Source: Sipunculus nudus | Lineage: Eukaryota; Annelida; Sipuncula; Golfingiida; Sipunculidae | Assembly: GCA_026874595.1 (NCBI GenBank) | Contig: CM049318.1 | Coordinates: forward strand, 2,601,741-2,665,740 | Reading direction: 5' to 3' | Length of the DNA stretch: 64,000 nucleotides | In this document: one piece after another, positions 35,878-52,269 of the stretch | How the letters are laid out: every line of letters starts with the position of its first letter | How positions within the stretch are numbered: position 1 is the first letter of the stretch | Translations under genes and position numbers: made by a program | The notes under the pieces: model-generated | Told to the model about the DNA's origin: nothing | The model's input: the letters and a program-made list of their open reading frames with translations, nothing else | The model's database searches: none

Positions 35878-38800
35878 TGCAAATGGAAAACTTTTATTTA
35901 TTTTTTTTTTATTTTTTTGTCGGAGGTAACCTCCTCCATTTTTTTAATGCTGACTTAACTAATTCTTAACTAAGTATGTATATCTGCAGAGTTTCCATTT
36001 CGGTTTGGGACTACTTGACAGGGAGGTAGCACTCGCTTCCTATCATTTTTTATATCCTGGTGTCACCAAGGCCCAGTGTCTACCACACCTGCCGGTCCTG
36101 GGTGTTTAATCATCCCCATTGCTGGGTCATAACACTGAGGAACCCCCCAAAGACCCACTTGTATGTGAGTGAAACACGGCTGTAGGGCACAGCCTTCCCA
36201 TTAAGCCTGCAGGGCGCTCACCCTGGGTGGGGGCCAACTGTGAACAAGGGACCTATGGGTCACAACGCTCAGCTGTTATATATGATAAAAAAATATTATT
36301 TAGAAATGAGGCACATGCTGGTTTTGTGTGGTAATAAATATAAGCTGTATTATGAGTTGTTGTTGTTTAGCTTATGTATGATTTTGATAGTACCTTTGGA
36401 GACAGGGAAGAGGATTGATTTCATTTATTTTATTAACAAATGGAGTACTACTGTCACACAGATTTTGACTTGGCCATATAACTTATAAGCAGAACATATA
36501 ATATAAGAGTTTAACTATTTATTAAAAAAATTACAAATATTGTCCCAAATATAATTTTTATTAAAAATAATAAGAGAATCATATGATTTTTTAAATTGAA
36601 ATATAATTGATATGATTATTAAAATAATATTAAAGAATATATTCATGAATGCATTCATGAATACATTTTGAAAGTATTTGCACGAGTATTCATATACTTT
36701 CATTTTTACCTGAATTCCCATTCTTTATGCAAGAAATTTTATAATGGAGTACATAATCATATTCGTATTTAAATACAATTACAAAGTATTCGCACCATGT
36801 CTGGTATTTATTCAGTTTTCACCAAAAAATGATGTTGAGAATCCAGAATATACAAAATTCACACATTTAAATAATGATCATAAGTACCTGGTTTTATGGC
36901 TTTTATTTATATTAAAAAATAACTGTAAAAAATTCATTTTGGACTAATTTCACATCAATGTACACACTAGACACAGTAGGAATCTAGATTAATATTATCA
37001 ACTGCATCTTTGTCTATCATTAATTTCCTTCATATAATCCTTAATGATTAGTAATGAATAATATGATTTACTTCTTTATCATTAAAAATGAACTGAAAAA
37101 TGCCATAGGTGACTGCATGGTGTTATTTGGAATATGTGACATTCTACCCATTGATACAAGATTCTTATATCATCAGTAACTGCAAGTTAATTTCCTGTTA
37201 TTATAAACTAACAAATTCCTTTTCTATTTTTCTTTAATTTGTTATTTAAAACCAATAAAAATTTATTAATTTATTGTTTATTGTTATGTTGTTGGTTAAA
37301 ACTACTAGATGAGTTGGGTTGAACACCTGGATCAACTGTGGCTGGCCATCAGCTGCCTGGATTCTCCCCTCAAGCGTGCATAATTTGATGAAAGGTCAAC
37401 AAGGTCAACATACAGGTGACTCAAGAGGGGCTGGAGAGAGCCAAAGTCTGACAGGGTCTCATAAAAAACATTAATAAAAGCTACAATATTTGGCAAATTT
37501 CTTTCAGCTTTCTAAACTAAAAAGCTGAAATCCTTATGTGTGCATGATATGAAAATTATATCAACAGTGCTCACGGAAAACAAACGTGCCATGGTCACAG
37601 TTGGGCAAAATTTAAGGTACTAATTTTATATTTATACTAATAACTTATAAAATTTGAAAAATTCAGAACTAATTTTGGGTATTCAATTGAATCTTGATTA
37701 AATAATGTTACATCCCTGACAAAAAAGATCTCTAGCTTCAGCAATGCCCTTGTTAAGGGAGTAAATATATTTCTTGATTTTTTACAAAGTGCATTATGTT
37801 TGGGCCCATAACTTAAAAAAAATACACAATACTGACATCAATTTAGGCATGTGCATAGTGAATGTATAGAAAAATATGTATATTATATATGATCAAAGTC
37901 AGATCAGTGGTTTTGATATTAGGCAGTCTTAAAGTGTAACATTGGGTTTTTAATGGAAAAATTAAGTTTTTCATTGATATCTCGAAGGAATTAAGTCCTA
38001 GTGACCAAATTCTTGGCATGGTAGGGGATTTTGGAGAAATCTAACTGTATGCCAAATTTAAGGAACTTAGAGCTGAAGCTCGGGAGCTGAGCTCTAGCAA
38101 ACTGCATAACACTAGCAATATGTGACATGGTGCTTGAAAACTTGAATAAAATCTACAGTTTTTGATCAACTGGTTTCAAATTTTTGGTGTTAACAGTTGA
38201 AATGCTAACAAAAACATGCTGTGAAAATTAAATCCACAGCAGTTACAGCAAAAAAACGTGCCATGGTCAAAGTTGGGCAAAATTTAAGGTACCAATTTTT
38301 TATTTTTGCTAATATTTTTAAAAATTTAAAAGATTTTGATCTAATTTTGGGTATACAATTTAATTTTGATTAATAAAAGTAATATTACTGGAAAAAAAGT
38401 GCTTAGCTTTAACAAAATTTGTGTTAAGTGATAAAATTTCTTTCCTGATTATTTAAAAAATGCATTATGTTTGGGCCCATAACTTTTTTAAATTAAATAA
38501 TACAGACCTAATTTCTGGCATGTACATAGGAATTATATAGAGGATTATTTATAGGAAATATGAGGAAAAACAGATGAGTGGTTTTGATATTAGGCAGTCC
38601 TAAAGTGTGAAAATAGGTTTTTAATAAAAAATTGAGGTTTTTTCTTAATTTCTCAAAGGAATGAAGTCACAAAGACCCAGTTTTTGGCTTGGTAGGAGAT
38701 CTTGGGGACATCTAACATTATGCTGAATTTTGGATTCCTAGGTGTTACGGTTTCAAAACGTGCCACATCTACTGACGGACGGACGGACGGACAGACGGAC

Positions 38801-38960
38801 GGACGACGGACAATGGACCACGACTATAGCTCAGATGACTTATAGTCAGCTGAGCTAAAAACCTCACCGCCTCGGCTGAGGTTTGAACCCACGATCTCCT
38901 GGCTTTGAGTCCTGCGCCCTACCCCTGAGCCACAGAAGCCAGTTGCAAATGGAAAACTTT
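35878..38960 (-). mobile_element. SINE copy C with target-site duplication, split by family 1
   Basis: A 17-bp direct repeat TGCAAATGGAAAACTTT (35878-35894 and 38944-38960) flanks the SINE. Its 3' tail, GGAGGTAACCTCC hairpin and body run from 35895 to about 36245. Its tRNA-like head (CTTCTGTGGCTCAGGGGTAG, then GTGGGTTCAAACC, minus strand) is at 38944 down to 38861. The 2.6 kb between belongs to a later family-1 insertion. Removing that insertion gives a SINE with the same order as copy A. This is the best-defined insertion in the window. Confidence 0.85.
36246..38860 (-). mobile_element. Family-1 long element, copy c (complete)
   Basis: The left palindrome is GACCTATGGGTC (36250-36261), then CGCTCAGCTG. 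The right end reads GTCAGCTGAGCTAAAA (38845-38860), preceded by a (GACG)n microsatellite (about 38774-38812). The SINE flanks on both sides fix the ends. The element is about 2.6 kb, with two internal units of about 650 bp containing GTGCCATGGTCA (about 37587 and 38259). It has no coding capacity. An 82-codon frame at the left end also occurs in copy b but is broken in copy d. Confidence 0.85.
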
Positions 38961-38974
38961 GCCCAAACGAAAAA

Positions 38975-41884
38975 CACGGGACCCATGGGTCACAGCGCTC
39001 AGCTGATATATATGATAAAAAAATATGATTTAGAAGAGGAACATGCTTGTTTTGTGTGGAAATAAATATAAGCTGTATTATGAGTTGTTGGTGTTTAGCT
39101 TATGTACGATTTTGATAGTATCTTTGGAGACAGGGAAGAGGATTGATTTCATTTATTTTATTAACAAATGGAGTGCTATTGTCACACAGATTTTGACTTG
39201 GCCATATAACTTATAAGCAGAACATAAAATATAAGAGTTTAACTATTTATTAAAAATAATGACAAATTGTCCCAAACATTTTTTATTAAAAATAATAAGA
39301 GAATCGTATGATTTAAAAAAAATACAACTGAAATGATTATTAAAATAATATCGAAAACTATATTAATGAATGCATTCATGAATACATTTTGAAAGTATTC
39401 GCACTGGTATTCATATACTTTCATTTTTACCTGAATTCCCATTCTTATGCAAGAAGTTTTATAATGGAGTGCATATTCATATTCCTATTCAAATATATGT
39501 GCAAAGTATTTGCACCATGTCTGGTATTTATTCAGTTTTCACCAAACAATGACCTTGAGAATCCAGAATATACAAAATTCACACATTTAAATAATGATCA
39601 TAAGTACCTGGTTTTATGGCTTTTATTCATATTAAAAAAAATAAATGTAATAAATTCATTTTGGACTAATTTCACCCCAATGTACAATCTAGACATAGCA
39701 GGAATCTAGATTAATATTATCAACTGCACCTTTGTCCATCATTAATTTCCTCCATATGATTCCTAATGATTAGTAATGAATAACATGATTTATTTTTTTA
39801 TCATTAAAATTGAACTGAAAAATACCATAGGTGACTGCATGGTGTTATTTGGAATACGTGACATTCTTTCAATTAAATTATCAAGTTAATTTCCTATTAT
39901 TATCAACTAACAAATTCCTTTTCTATTTTTCTTTAATTTTTTATTAAAAACCCAAAAAATTTATTAATTTATTGTTTATTGTTATGTTGTTAGTTAAAAC
40001 TACTAGATGAGTTGGGTTGGTCACCTGGATCAACTGTGGCTGGCCATAAGCTGCCTGGCTGCCTCAGTATATGCCTCGCCTCAAGCGTGCATAATTTGAT
40101 GAAAGGTCAACAAGGTCAACTATACAGGTGACTCAAGAGGGGCTGGGGAGAGCTAAGGTCTGACATGGTCTCATATAAACATTAATAAAAGCTACAAATT
40201 TTGGCCTATTTCTTTCAGCTTTCTAAACTAAAAAGCTGAAATCCTTATGTGTGCATGATATGAAAATTATATCAACAGTGCTCACAGGAAACAAATGTGC
40301 CATGGTCAAAGTTTGGCAAAATTTAAGGTACTAATTTTATATTTATACTTATAACTTATAAAATTTGAAAAATTCAGAACTAAGTTTGGGTATTCAATTG
40401 AATCTTGATTAAATAATGTTACATCCCTGACAAAAAATCTCTAGCTTCAGCAATCCTCTAGTTAAGGGAGTAAATATATTTCTTGATTTTTTACAAAGTG
40501 CATTATGTTTGGGCCCATAACTGAAAACAATTACGCAATACTGGCATCATTTCTGGCATGTGCATAGAGAATGTATAGAAAAATATGTATATTATATATG
40601 ATTAAAGTCAGATCAGTGGCACCCCGAATAAATTTCATTAACGCCCTAAAATCACCATTACCATTTTATTAGGGCGTATTCTGCAATCCATACAAATAAT
40701 GTTTGTAAATGAATTAAATGTTGCCATGAAGTATTACAAAACAATAGCCCATTTTCTTACCACTAAAGATGCTACGCACCGCTGTAGGCCGTGAGAGACC
40801 CCTTGCTAATGATGTTTTCCTTTCATGTCCAAACTGTGAAACACTTCGTTGCTTGTTTGTTTACCAATAATTTATTTGATGTATAATATTAAGGTAATCA
40901 GTGACTCCTGTCAAATTTGTTTGCACCACAGCCGTGATCAAGTAAATTTGTTAACATACTAATGAGGTACAAATTAAACAGTTTGGGGTAATGAATTACA
41001 GAAGCTCTATTGCCGGTAGCTGGATTTTTGACGATCTTTATGATCTTTTGTGCCGGTCTGTGGGTTACGAATGTTAAGTCCCCCGATCGGCGCGGCTATA
41101 ACCCTTTGTATATATATATATATAAAAGACCGGTTTATAAAATGCCAGTTACGGGATAAACTGGCTATCTTTTTCGTCACCAGCAGCGCTCACATATATT
41201 CCCGAACAAGTGTTAAATAATAATTAACATGGGAGTTGCCGTACATCATCTATTATCGCCCATCACCGGTTTTTAGGTGTCAAACGATCTTCTCTCCTGC
41301 AATATTCTAATTTTTCATATTTTACATATAATAATTCACACACTGAGAAAAATAATTATTTTTTCCTGTACGAATTCAAGTAGACATTACGGTATACAAG
41401 TTAATTTTTATTAATTCAAGTTATATTACTGGAAAAGAAGTCCATAGCTTTAACATGTTTTGTGTTAAGTGATCAAATATCTTTCCTGATTTTTTATAAA
41501 ATGCATTATGTTTGGGCCCATAACATTTTAAAATTATATAATACAGACATAATTTCTGGCATGCGCATAGGAACTATTTAGGGGAATATTTATGGTAAAT
41601 ATGAGGAAAAACAGATGAGTGGTTGTGATATTAGGCAGTCCTGAAGTGTGTGAAAATAGGTTTTCAATAAAAAATTGAGGTTTTTCCTTAATTTCTCAAA
41701 GGAACGAAGTCGCAAAGACCCAGTTTTCGGCTTGGCAGGAGATCTTGGGGACATCTAACATTATGTCGAATTTCGGATTCCTAGGTCTTATGGTTTCAAA
41801 ACGTGCTACATCTACAGAGGGACAGACGACGGACAATGGACCACGACTATAGCTCAGATGACTTATAGTCAGCTGAGCTAAAAA
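38975..41884 (-). mobile_element. Family-1 long element, copy d, tandem to copy c
   Basis: The left palindrome GACCCATGGGTC starts at 38980, only about 20 bp beyond the SINE target duplication. The right end TAGTCAGCTGAGCTAAAA ends at about 41884. It follows copy c closely, except that 40620-41398 replaces about 440 bp of the element with unrelated sequence. Same orientation as copy c. No coding capacity. Confidence 0.8.
40620..41398. other. Foreign 0.78-kb segment inside family-1 copy d
   Basis: Copies b and c continue uninterrupted across this position, so the segment is an insertion with accompanying deletion. It is visibly richer in CpG than its surroundings (CGATCGGCGCGG near 41083). 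It has a 9-bp inverted repeat ACGCCCTAA/TTAGGGCGT (40641-40649, 40669-40677). It also has a TATATAAAAG box at 41119-41128 after a TA run. No frame of note. It could be captured host DNA, a promoter-like segment or an unknown element. Confidence 0.6.
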
Positions 41885-42272
41885 TACTCTAAACTAGAAT
41901 GGTTCTCTAAACTAGAATAGTATTCTTAACTAGAATGGTATTCTAAACTGGAATGGTTCTCCATGCTAGAATGGTACTATAAAAAGAGTGGTTTACTATA
42001 ATAGAATGATACTTTAAACTAGCATGGTATTTTAGAATAGAATGGTACTCCACACAAGAACAGTACTCTAAACTAGAATAGAACTCTAAAAAAGAATGAA
42101 ACATTAAACTATAATGGTTTTCTAAAATATGATGGTACTCTTAACTAGAATGGTACTCTAAACTTCAGAACAATACTCTAACATAAAATGGTACTCTAAA
42201 CTAGAATGGTACTCTAAACTTCAGAAGAATACTCTAACACAGAATGGTACTGTAAACTAGAATGGTACTCAG
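41885..42272. repeat. About 20-bp minisatellite (ACTCTAAACTAGAATGGT type)
   Basis: About twenty diverged head-to-tail units built on CTAAACTAGAATGGTACT. The array starts directly at the terminus of family-1 copy d. Confidence 0.9.
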
Positions 42273-45200
42273 GAGAGCAAATACCTCCACCAAGTCTTCA
42301 TATGTCCCCCAAGGTTGAAACCTTTAAGACCTGCTGTAACCACTTTATCAAGATAAACACAAAAATTCAATGATATTTTCATAGCTAGCTTGCCTACTGC
42401 ACAGCTCTTGTGAAAACTGATTAAGTAATTTCTACATAGGCCCCCAAACAGACAAATAAACTAATTAACAAAGAATCAGATATGGAAGAAAATATAACCT
42501 CATTTTGGCAGAGGTATCAGTTAGTTAGCATAATTGGCAAAACTCCTAATTCTAAAATTTATTAAAAAAAGCTGTTTAAATTCCTATGAGACCCTATGAA
42601 GTATAAAATATACAATATTCTAAACCTGGTAGAGTGTTCTTTCTGATGGTAGACATATTGTTGAACTTTTCATTCATTTTACATGATATTTTAACATTTT
42701 TAAAAAATTGTTTCAATATTTAAAGGTAACAAAGCTTTTTTAAACACCAAGTTATAGCAAAGTGAGGAGATTTTTTTAACACGATCAGGACCGTGGCTGA
42801 TCGCTGCCAGCCAATTTTAACTGGCATTTAGCAATAGCCTGTCATCATATTTGAAACCTGCATACATTTTTACTGGATCATCTCTATCAATAATTTATTA
42901 TCTCAAATATAAACCTTAAAACACTGTTATGTGCATTGTATGATCATAAATTTATACCATTTATACCTAATGTCTATTACCCCTTAAAAGAGCATGCAGA
43001 TTAGAAAATACAGATCATGAATAAGTGATCATTACCATCAAAGGGAAGATATCAAATGTTATATATATTTATGCTAATGATGCCATTTGATTATCTTAAA
43101 TAATAAATGATGTATAGACATTACTGCTCCCCCTGGTAACTGACTTAACTGGAAACAGATTACATGACATCTGCATGCCAAATATTCAAAAGTTGCTTCA
43201 AAGAATGAATTTAAACTCTGGATTCAGATACACAGAGGTTTTAAAAGTTCATTTGGTCTAAACTGCAGTTTGCTTGGCTTCTTTATTTGCATTTTTTCAC
43301 AATAAGTCATATCTCCAGAAAAGCATGCTTGTTTTCCCCAGGTACATTATGTTACAAAACACAAAGTCCTGGTAATTTAAAGGAGCATTAATAAAAAGCC
43401 TACATTTTAACTTTTAAAATGAAGCATCCATCCTTATGAAGTTTATTTAAAATTTTTTTTAAGTATATGAAAAAAGATCAGATATATTATAAATTAATAT
43501 TGAAAAATAGCTGAATTAATTGGTGTCCTGAAATGCACAAAATTTAAACTAAAAAAGGCTATAAATCTACATGCAGTGTATGGGCCTTTTTCCTTCCAGT
43601 TTGTAAAAACAAGAAATATAAGAATTTTCAATTTTGCAAGGAAAATGAAAACTGCAAATTACTCCTCTGAAACTGAAAAAGTTTCAACATTTTCAATAAC
43701 ACTTTTTGTATCCCAGGAAACTGATAACATTCCACTTTCCCATGAAGAATTTTGAGCAGATGTGCTTACAGAAAGCAAAAATATTAATAAATCTTATGAA
43801 AAATATGGCAGAGTTCTTATATTATTATATTATTTTACAAATATATGAAACTATGTCTGCACTTTGTATGGAGATTGTAAAAGTAAACTGATAGCTGGAA
43901 ATTAATTAAGGCTTTAGAAAAAAAAACTATTGTTCTACCATGTCACTCATTTTTTTGTTGATCATTTTTTATTTGGAAAAGTAAGACCAGGCTTTTGGTA
44001 ATTTTACTAAGTTGTGCTATGGCATGAAATCCTTGAAAAAAAATCTGAACATATTGAAAATGGCCTAATTTTTGTTTTGATCATTTACACCATATCAAGT
44101 ATTTAAGCAAACTTTGTATTTTCTAGGCAGGCTGACAAAATTCAAAGTATTGAATCTTGATCGATTAAGAAAAAAAGAAGAAAAAATTGCCCGCTGGAAC
44201 CTTATTTTTTGTTCCCATAGTCCACACAATATTTTTGTGTGTGGCCTAAATCTGATAAATAATGAAAGGAAAATATAAAGGCACAATTTACCTGTTTATG
44301 CATTTAGTTAACCTCATCAAGTTGTCTCCATAGTTTTACATATTTTTCATTAGGTTCACTTGTTTGCCTGGGTCATTGGGCAAATATGCTACCTAGCTGT
44401 CAATCACCAGGTGTTGTTCCATTATTTTCCCTTGATCCCTTAGAAGGATCAGCCTTTCATTTTATTTGTCTGTGAATGAAAGGGATTCCTGTTACTAAAG
44501 GAACTGAACAAATATTGTTGGCACTCATTGTATTTTAATTTAGTCTGATGAGGATTTTTAATTTTTTCTGAGCAGGATTTAAAAACATTTTACATTAATT
44601 ATCCTTCTGTTGACACACACACACATATATAGCGACAGAGAAAGAGAGAGAGAGAGAAAGAGAGAATTGTTCAGAGAGAGAGAGAGAGAGAAATAGAGAG
44701 AGATATAGACACATAAAAGAGTTTCATTTACTTAAATCAAGGGACAACTGTTAAGTTAACTTTTCATTTTGTAAAAATATATTTGGATTACAAAATATTA
44801 TATACATATATGTATGTGATACATATGAGAGGCTACATACTAAACATACCAACATTACTGGAGGGTGTACACTCTTCTCAGGTGAGGGGGAAAACATATC
44901 AGTATTATATACCAGCTAACATAACAAAGGTTTAATATGTGAGCATGGGATTTGGCAGAGAGGATTTATTCTGAGGTGTTTGTGTCTGAGGAGGGTATGT
45001 TCAAAATAAAGACTAAATTGTTTGTATTGGACATGCATCAATGCTTTGTAAACAGATTACGCCAAAACCAACAACAGCGAACCACATCTAGCAACAGCAC
45101 AGGAGAAAATCTATACCAAAACATCAACACAGGTATACACATGATTACAGCCAGATACCTTCATGTCAGCTGTTCCACCAACATAATGCCAAGATTTCAT

Positions 45201-46741
45201 CTTGAATCACTGCAGTAAGGACTGTCTTGAGAGATCGCTAATTGTTACTCCACCAACAATCCCAGAATAGCCAAATCAATATGGTGGTACCAGGCTAGAG
45301 GCTCTAGCCTTGTCCAGTCTTTATTTTTGTTTCTTCTTCTCTCGCTACCTCAGCTCCAGCTTTCCAGCTTCCTGGCCAAGTTCACCACCAGCGCAGCACT
45401 GTTACAGCCCTACTGATCGACCTATTTGTACCAGCCCTGTCCTTTTTTTACCTGAGTCACATGGTCAGGGAAACAGTGGTGTGTTTGTTTTGACTGACTG
45501 ATCACATGCCTTAACCACAGTTGGATAGTTATTTCATCAACACCATCTGATCACCTTCATTCAGTCATCTGACCATACACTCAAGTTAGATCAACCTATC
45601 ATATTCGTTCTGAATTCTTCCTCTGTATGGCAGCACCTGTGGTGCCTTTTATTTTTTATCTAAAGAAAGATAGCACTTGGGGAGCACATATACCTTCACC
45701 ACTTTTATTTGACTTTAATTTGATCAAAAAACCATTTCAGTTTTATCATCCAAACCCTATATACAGATAGCCTTGTTACAGTAATAACAAATTCTACCAT
45801 AAGACATTGATGTTATTTTAACAGCAAAATTCCCCACCATCTGTCACCACCAGTGACAGTCACCACCAGAATCTCTGCTAAAGGACAGATGTAAAGACTT
45901 GCAAAACAGGATCCATCAGCTCTCTTAGATATCACTCATACATACAGACACATTATATGTTAAATGATACTCATATACACACACAAAAATACATTTTTTT
46001 AACTCTTAAAACAGAAAAAGACCCAGTCCTTGAACCAGAAAAATAATATACTCTTTTAAATACATCCAATACAGACAAAAACTTCCTCAACAATTTCTTC
46101 ATTATATTGGTATTCTTGGACAGAAAATTGAATTGAAAATAATCTTATATAAATCACCTCCAAGTATCAGATAAAAAAAATATTCTAAAACAAATTCTGA
46201 ATGATTTCCTGACCTATACCCCCGTATATGAGCAGTAAAATATTGTACACAGCTAAGTCTAACAGTCAGACTTTGTATACACTGTCCATCAGTTACGGTA
46301 TATCAGTCTTTTTATCCATAAATGTTAGGGGTTAATGACTGGGTATCTTCATGCTGCACAAGAAATATAATGGTCACAAGAGATTTGGTCAGGTCTGATC
46401 AAGCTTTTGAGAAGGTACTCTTAATGTAAGACAAAAACAATTCATGTTGATAAAAGTGTATAAAACATATTAATTAGCCACACAGGGTCAGCATCTGGCA
46501 AAGCAGGGAGCACTGATGAACTGAAAAATAAGATCTAGCCCAGAGGGCTGACAAGAAATTATTTATTAAAATAAATATAGATTATCTCTCATTTGTTTCC
46601 TTACAACTACCACAGTGGGCTTTTGCACTCTCTGATTGGATAAAGTGGATGATGGAAGTCTTCAGGGTGGCTGATGATTTAATCATTAACTTAAAATTTA
46701 ACAATTTCTTATACACCAGGCTCAACCCTATAAGCACAGTT
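42273..46741. other. No gene recognised
   Basis: AT-rich. A purine microsatellite is present at 44639-44705. Frames at 44952-45218 (88 codons) and 43706-43891 show no recognisable domain. Confidence 0.4.
44639..44705. repeat. (GA)n purine tract
   Basis: A GAGAGA-rich run interrupted by AAAG and ATTGTTC. A similar GA-rich tract lies at about 47330-47390. Confidence 0.9.
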
Positions 46742-47250
46742 GTGTTAATAATAATTATAATAATAATAATAATCATTTATCATTTATCAAGCACAATCAT
46801 ACATATATTTTTCAATGTGCTGTACAGCACTTAAAGATCAAACAGTTCACAGTAAAAACACCATTAAATAAATAAAAGAATATCAGCTGATTGAAATAAT
46901 ACTGAAATGCGGTTCACTTGTAAAATGAATGACTAAATATAGGCTTCTTTAAAAAGGAATGTCTTAAGCTCCTTTTAAAAAATGTCATGACTTATTGGAC
47001 CTCTGATGTCTGCAGGAAATGTGTTCAATAGTTTAGCACCAAACACAGAGAACATATGACCACCATACTGGCGTGACAGGTACTTGAGGTACAACCAGTT
47101 TCCACTAATCGGGGAATGAACTGAGTTCTCTTACCTGTTGATATACCCAGTTATCATTTCTTGCCGATAATGTGGGGCATTTCTTGCATGCAGGGATTTT
47201 TGTACAGCTCGGAAAATGCCCAACAGAATCCCCCACCAGGACACTCAAAA
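46742..47250 (-). pseudogene. Relic of a CR1/Rex-like reverse transcriptase 3' end
   Basis: On the minus strand, about 47050-46925 translates with FGAKLLNTFPADIRGP and then KELKTFLFKEAYI. This is the C-terminal signature of CR1/Rex-type ORF2 and is close in kind to the 21-kb element's ending. Upstream pieces in shifted frames (LYKNPCMQEMPHII near 47205-47165, VRELSS near 47134) also fit the family, so at least two frameshifts and several stops are present. A 3' tail of ATT repeats (46745-46775) closes it. It is 5'-truncated and dead. Confidence 0.65.
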
Positions 47251-50729
<3,479 letters not shown>

Positions 50730-50888
50730 TTAAAGGGGCCCAATCACCTTTCTGACCTTTATAAACTAAAGATAATCCCTTTGAGCTGATATAAAAATAG
50801 GCCTGAAAGTATAGATATCACTGCACCCAGGCTGCTTGTTTTGTTAATATCAATGTTTTTATTATATGTGGGGCCAGCCAAAATAATA

Positions 50889-51385
50889 CAAGTGACCCAT
50901 GGGTCATGACGCTCAGCTGACAAGCATGACCTGTATTTAAAGCCTGATGGTAAACCATATGGTATCTGACCATACTTGGAAGATGGAAGGTTTGGGATGA
51001 AAAGTCTGACTTGAAATGCATCCACAACTTTTTTCAAAAAGCTGGTCCTGTGACATTGACCTTTGACCCTAAGACCTAAATATCAAAAGGTTTGTTCCTC
51101 TATTGACATGTAAGGTTTGGGATGATTATTTTGGCTATAAAAATTAATTCTGGGAGGTGCAAACACACCCCGTAACTCAGATAATATAGGTCACAGTGAC
51201 CTAATTTCAGATCTGCAAGGAGATCTTTTTAGAACCTCTAAGACTGCATAGGGTTCATGTATCTAGCCCTTACAGTTACAATTTGTGCCCTGCTAACAGC
51301 CGGCCGGCCGGCCAGAAAGACGGAAGGACGATGGACAAAGACCCATCACTATAGCACAGCATGAATAAAAAGTCAGCTGAGCTAA
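50889..51385 (-). mobile_element. Family-1 short element, copy e (one core unit)
   Basis: Left GACCCATGGGTC (50894-50905) and CGCTCAGCTGAC. Right AGTCAGCTGAGCTAAAAA (51371-51388), preceded by a CCGG microsatellite (51299-51313) and GGAAGGACGATGGAC. About 500 bp with essentially one core unit, so it is the minimal form of the family. Confidence 0.8.
51188..51202. promoter_or_regulatory. Perfect AGGTCAnnnTGACCT palindrome
   Basis: AGGTCACAGTGACCT matches the consensus inverted-repeat-3 element bound by estrogen-type nuclear receptors at all twelve defined bases. It lies in the family-1 core unit. Equivalent sites in other copies carry one or more mismatches (for example about 53029). Function is not shown. 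Confidence 0.45.
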
Positions 51386-52269
51386 AAATCACTGAAACTG
51401 CACTGACAAAAGGATTTCTAAGGTGGCTAACTGGCAGACATAATGGATTTCTGACAAGTCTGACATTTTATATCACACATCCTCCAACCAGAGACCAAAC
51501 TTGTAGCAAATTCTCCACAGGATGTTACAGTAATGAATGTCCAAAACAATTCAAAAGGCATTTTCAGGCCCTCATATTAGATTTATAGATATGCAAATGT
51601 AAAAAGTGTCAGTCCAATATTCTTTATTATCACTCTGCTTTTCAATGGGATCAGCAAGGTAGGTAAACGGCAAAACCTGAAAGAAAAGAAATGCAGAAAG
51701 CATGACTAAAGGTCTTGTAATAAAAAAAAGGCCATCCTAAATCCAGGAACACATCCACATATTATAAGAACAAACATTTGCTTTTATATCTGGTGATTTA
51801 TATAAAAATATTCAGATATCTAGGAAACTAAGTTTATTGCTATGATTCCATAAAATAAACTGCAAAATGTTCTCATCATCTTATAAATCAGTAGCTAAAC
51901 CTTAATACTATACTCTCACAGTCTTAATGCCTGGCTGAAGCATTCCGGCAACAGTGTTTTTGTTATGCAGTAACGAGGTATTTATCACTCAGCCTTATCA
52001 CTTAACAGGCTGATACAAAAGAGAGTCATCTGTCACCAGCATCACTCACAATTACAGCCACACAGTAAGATGTACCAGTTGGAGTGCAATGGTTATATGT
52101 ACAAGAAAAATAGAGATGGTCTACAAAATAAGTTATTGTGAACATCCCTGACCTATGACCTTGGCCTTTTGCCCACATATCAACTGGATTCTTTCTAAAT
52201 GATGGGCAACTACTAACCACTTACATCTGGCCAGGTGTAATTACTTGACAACCAATGAGTAAATAACTT
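51386..52269. other. Unexplained stretch between two family-1 termini
   Basis: This does not match any other family-1 copy in the window and does not belong to the MITE that surrounds it. A minus-strand acceptor-like TTCTTTTCTTTCAG precedes an open 34-codon frame ending at 51572. See the finding on possible capture. Confidence 0.4.

Noticed and set aside
45645-45665. GGCAGCACCTGTGGTGCC as a relic of the family-3 hairpin
   Set aside because: The stem is imperfect and no GTATCGCCAGACA-like sequence follows.
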